DNA of 6,621 bases, from positions 1-6,621 of the forward strand of contig CAIPGJ010000076.1 in NCBI GenBank assembly GCA_903864555.1, read 5' to 3'. A model generated the notes under the pieces. It worked only from the letters and a program-made list of their open reading frames with translations. It was not told the DNA's origin and searched no databases. This document shows positions 5,475-6,621 of this stretch, piece by piece (the first letter of the stretch is position 1; every line of letters begins with the position of its first letter). This DNA is from an uncultured Pseudomonadota bacterium (GTDB taxonomy: Bacteria; Pseudomonadota; Gammaproteobacteria; Burkholderiales; SG8-39). Both the position numbers and the translations under genes were made by a program.

Positions 5475-5879
5475 ATGGCCACACCCTATCAGGACAGGAA
5501 AATCCCGGCACCGGCGCTCAACGAGGGCGATGCCCCGTATTTCGAAGGCGCGGCAATGGGCAAGCTGATGACGAAGTACTGCACCAGCTGCAACAAGTAC
5601 CACCACTACCCCCGCCCCATCTGCCCCTTCTGCCATTCCAGCAAGACCGAATGGCGCGAGGCCAAGGGCACCGGAACCGTCTACACCTACAGCGTGACGC
5701 GCGCTGCAGGCCCGATTCCGTATGTACTTGCCTATGTGACGCTGGACGAAGGCCCCACCATGATCACCAACATCGTCGATTGCGATCTGGACACCGTGAA
5801 GATCGGCCAGAAGGTGAAAGTGGTATTCAAGCCCAGCGAGGACCCCAAGCTGGTGGTACCGATGTTCGCCCCGGCCTGA
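5475..5879 (+). CDS. Zn-ribbon/OB-fold (DUF35) protein, partner of the thiolase-like protein
   Basis: Small protein of 134 aa. Four cysteines form a zinc ribbon: C36-x2-C39 and C50-x2-C53. A beta-rich OB fold follows from about residue 62 to 122 (GTGTVYTYSVTR through GQKVKVVFKP). The family is typically encoded next to thiolase-like proteins and binds them; the OB domain is thought to bind acyl-CoA or organise the active-site entrance. In steroid side-chain aldolases the equivalent domain is fused to a MaoC-like hydratase (ChsH2), whereas here it stands alone, as in archaeal and many bacterial acyltransferase complexes. AGGAG at 5461-5465 is 9 nt before the ATG, and the gene starts 21 nt after the thiolase stop. 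It is not an enzyme by itself as far as the sequence shows. Confidence 0.9.
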   Translation: MATPYQDRKIPAPALNEGDAPYFEGAAMGKLMTKYCTSCNKYHHYPRPICPFCHSSKTEWREAKGTGTVYTYSVTRAAGPIPYVLAYVTLDEGPTMITNIVDCDLDTVKIGQKVKVVFKPSEDPKLVVPMFAPA

Positions 5880-5897
5880 TCTTCAGGCCGGCAATGG

Positions 5898-5920
5898 GGC
5901 TGCCGGGGCTTCCGGCAGCC
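5898..5920. repeat. GC-rich 9-bp hairpin after the DUF35 gene
   Basis: GGCTGCCGG (5898-5906) pairs perfectly with CCGGCAGCC (5912-5920) around a 5-nt loop. No T-run follows on either strand, so alone it is a weak terminator. It may stabilise the mRNA end or assist the stronger hairpin 10 nt downstream. Confidence 0.5.
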
Positions 5921-5929
5921 TTGCGGAAA

Positions 5930-5959
5930 CAGAAACGCCCGCAATTGCGGGCGTTTCTG
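5930..5959. terminator. Bidirectional terminator between convergent genes
   Basis: A perfect 13-bp stem, CAGAAACGCCCGC (5930-5942) with its complement at 5947-5959, encloses the loop AATT. The AAA and TTT tracts at the stem base put a short U-tract at the 3' side on both strands. It lies between the stop codons of the DUF35 gene (+) and the korB-like gene (-), as expected for a shared terminator. The U-tracts are short, so efficiency is uncertain. Confidence 0.75.
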
Positions 5960-5976
5960 CTGGTGCTGCGGAGGGC

Positions 5977-6621
5977 TCAGCGCAGGGATGCGTTGATGCT
6001 TTCCAGCGCCGATGATCCCGGGCAGAGTTCCTTGGCGCTCAGCAGGTTGAGCGGCGACTCGACGGTGTTGAGGCTGTCGTGCAGGTCTTCGGCACCCGAC
6101 TCCACGTAGAGCAGGCCGGTGACGATCTCGCCCAGGCGGGCATGCTGCTGCAGGTAGTTCATGGCATTGACGCGGTCCGAAGCATCGTAATCCTTGGCCA
6201 CCTTGCGCAGCCTCAGCGTGGTGCCGTCATGCTGCAGGACATCCTGCACGCTGCCAGGCTGGTAGTCCGTGGTGATCTCCTTGCGATCCTTGATGAAGTC
6301 GATGCGGTTGACCGCCTCGTTGTGCTCGCGCACGTAGTCATAGCTGCGGGTCGAACCGTCGTGATTGTTGAAGGCCACGCAGGGACTGATGACGTCGATG
6401 AAAGCCGAGCCCTTGTGCTCGATGGCTGCCTTGATGAGGGGCACCAGCTGGATCTTGTCCCCGGAGAAACTGCGGCCGACGAAGCTGGCGCCCATCTGCA
6501 GGGCGACCGCCACCATGTCGATCGACTCGTCGGTGTTGATCACGCCGCGCTTGGACTTCGACCCGCGGTCGGCGGTGGCCGAGAACTGGCCCTTGGTGAG
6601 GCCGTAGACGCCGTTGTTCTC
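5977..6621 (-). CDS. korB: 2-oxoacid:ferredoxin oxidoreductase beta subunit, KorB-like (5' end outside the window)
   Basis: The minus-strand frame is open from the window edge to the stop at 5977-5979, giving the C-terminal 214 residues of a protein usually about 340 aa. It begins ENNGVYGLTKGQFSAT, the TPP/Mg-binding loop of the beta subunit. Further on come RSFSGDK, then VISPCV with Cys81 of the fragment, a conserved family cysteine near the Fe-S cluster, then FNNH and SYDYVREH. With the alpha subunit it would oxidatively decarboxylate 2-oxoglutarate to succinyl-CoA and reduce ferredoxin in the cytoplasm. The N-terminal part with the remaining cluster cysteines and the GDG motif is missing, as is korA, which would be expected upstream on this strand beyond the window. 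It converges on the thiolase unit, so it is probably a separate operon. The 2-oxoglutarate specificity is inferred from family resemblance. Confidence 0.88.
   Translation of the reverse strand, partial: ENNGVYGLTKGQFSATADRGSKSKRGVINTDESIDMVAVALQMGASFVGRSFSGDKIQLVPLIKAAIEHKGSAFIDVISPCVAFNNHDGSTRSYDYVREHNEAVNRIDFIKDRKEITTDYQPGSVQDVLQHDGTTLRLRKVAKDYDASDRVNAMNYLQQHARLGEIVTGLLYVESGAEDLHDSLNTVESPLNLLSAKELCPGSSALESINASLR

Overview
The window comes from a high-GC bacterium with dense coding, short intergenic gaps and good Shine-Dalgarno sites. I take it to be a proteobacterium, perhaps an oil-, steroid- or isoprenoid-degrading gammaproteobacterium; this is an impression from gene content, because no taxonomic marker is present. 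The region looks like a CoA-thioester degradation locus (side chain, dicarboxylate or branched acyl chain) and ends against an unrelated convergent ferredoxin oxidoreductase gene.

Layout. 1-116: 3' end of a PimC-type acyl-CoA dehydrogenase (ACAD) subunit. 117-294: gap rich in inverted repeats. 295-1491: second PimC-type subunit (398 aa). 1492-1674: gap with a 20-bp near-palindrome, a G-rich hairpin and a candidate sigma-70 promoter. 1675-2871: third PimC-type subunit (398 aa, GTG start). 2891-4051: PimD-type ACAD subunit (386 aa), 19 nt downstream. 4112-4140: clear rho-independent terminator. 4188-4247: three small inverted repeats. 4287-5453: thiolase-superfamily protein lacking the usual nucleophilic cysteine. 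5475-5879: its Zn-ribbon/OB-fold (DUF35) partner. 5930-5959: bidirectional terminator. 5977-6621, minus strand: C-terminal part of a KorB-like 2-oxoacid:ferredoxin oxidoreductase beta subunit.

How the genes may work together. The PimC-type proteins (alpha) keep the middle-domain FAD motif and a glutamate in the isovaleryl-CoA-dehydrogenase-type position, but have lost the C-terminal FAD motifs. The PimD-type protein (beta) has the reverse pattern. One alpha and one beta would therefore make one complete active site, as in the alpha2beta2 ACADs of steroid side-chain and pimeloyl-CoA degradation. Three alpha genes next to one beta gene suggest interchangeable alpha subunits. The thiolase-like/DUF35 pair resembles the Ltp2-ChsH2(DUF35) aldolase that cleaves a hydroxyacyl-CoA side chain, so dehydrogenation followed by retro-aldol cleavage is a coherent but unproven reading. 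The hydratase and CoA ligase such a pathway needs are not in this window.
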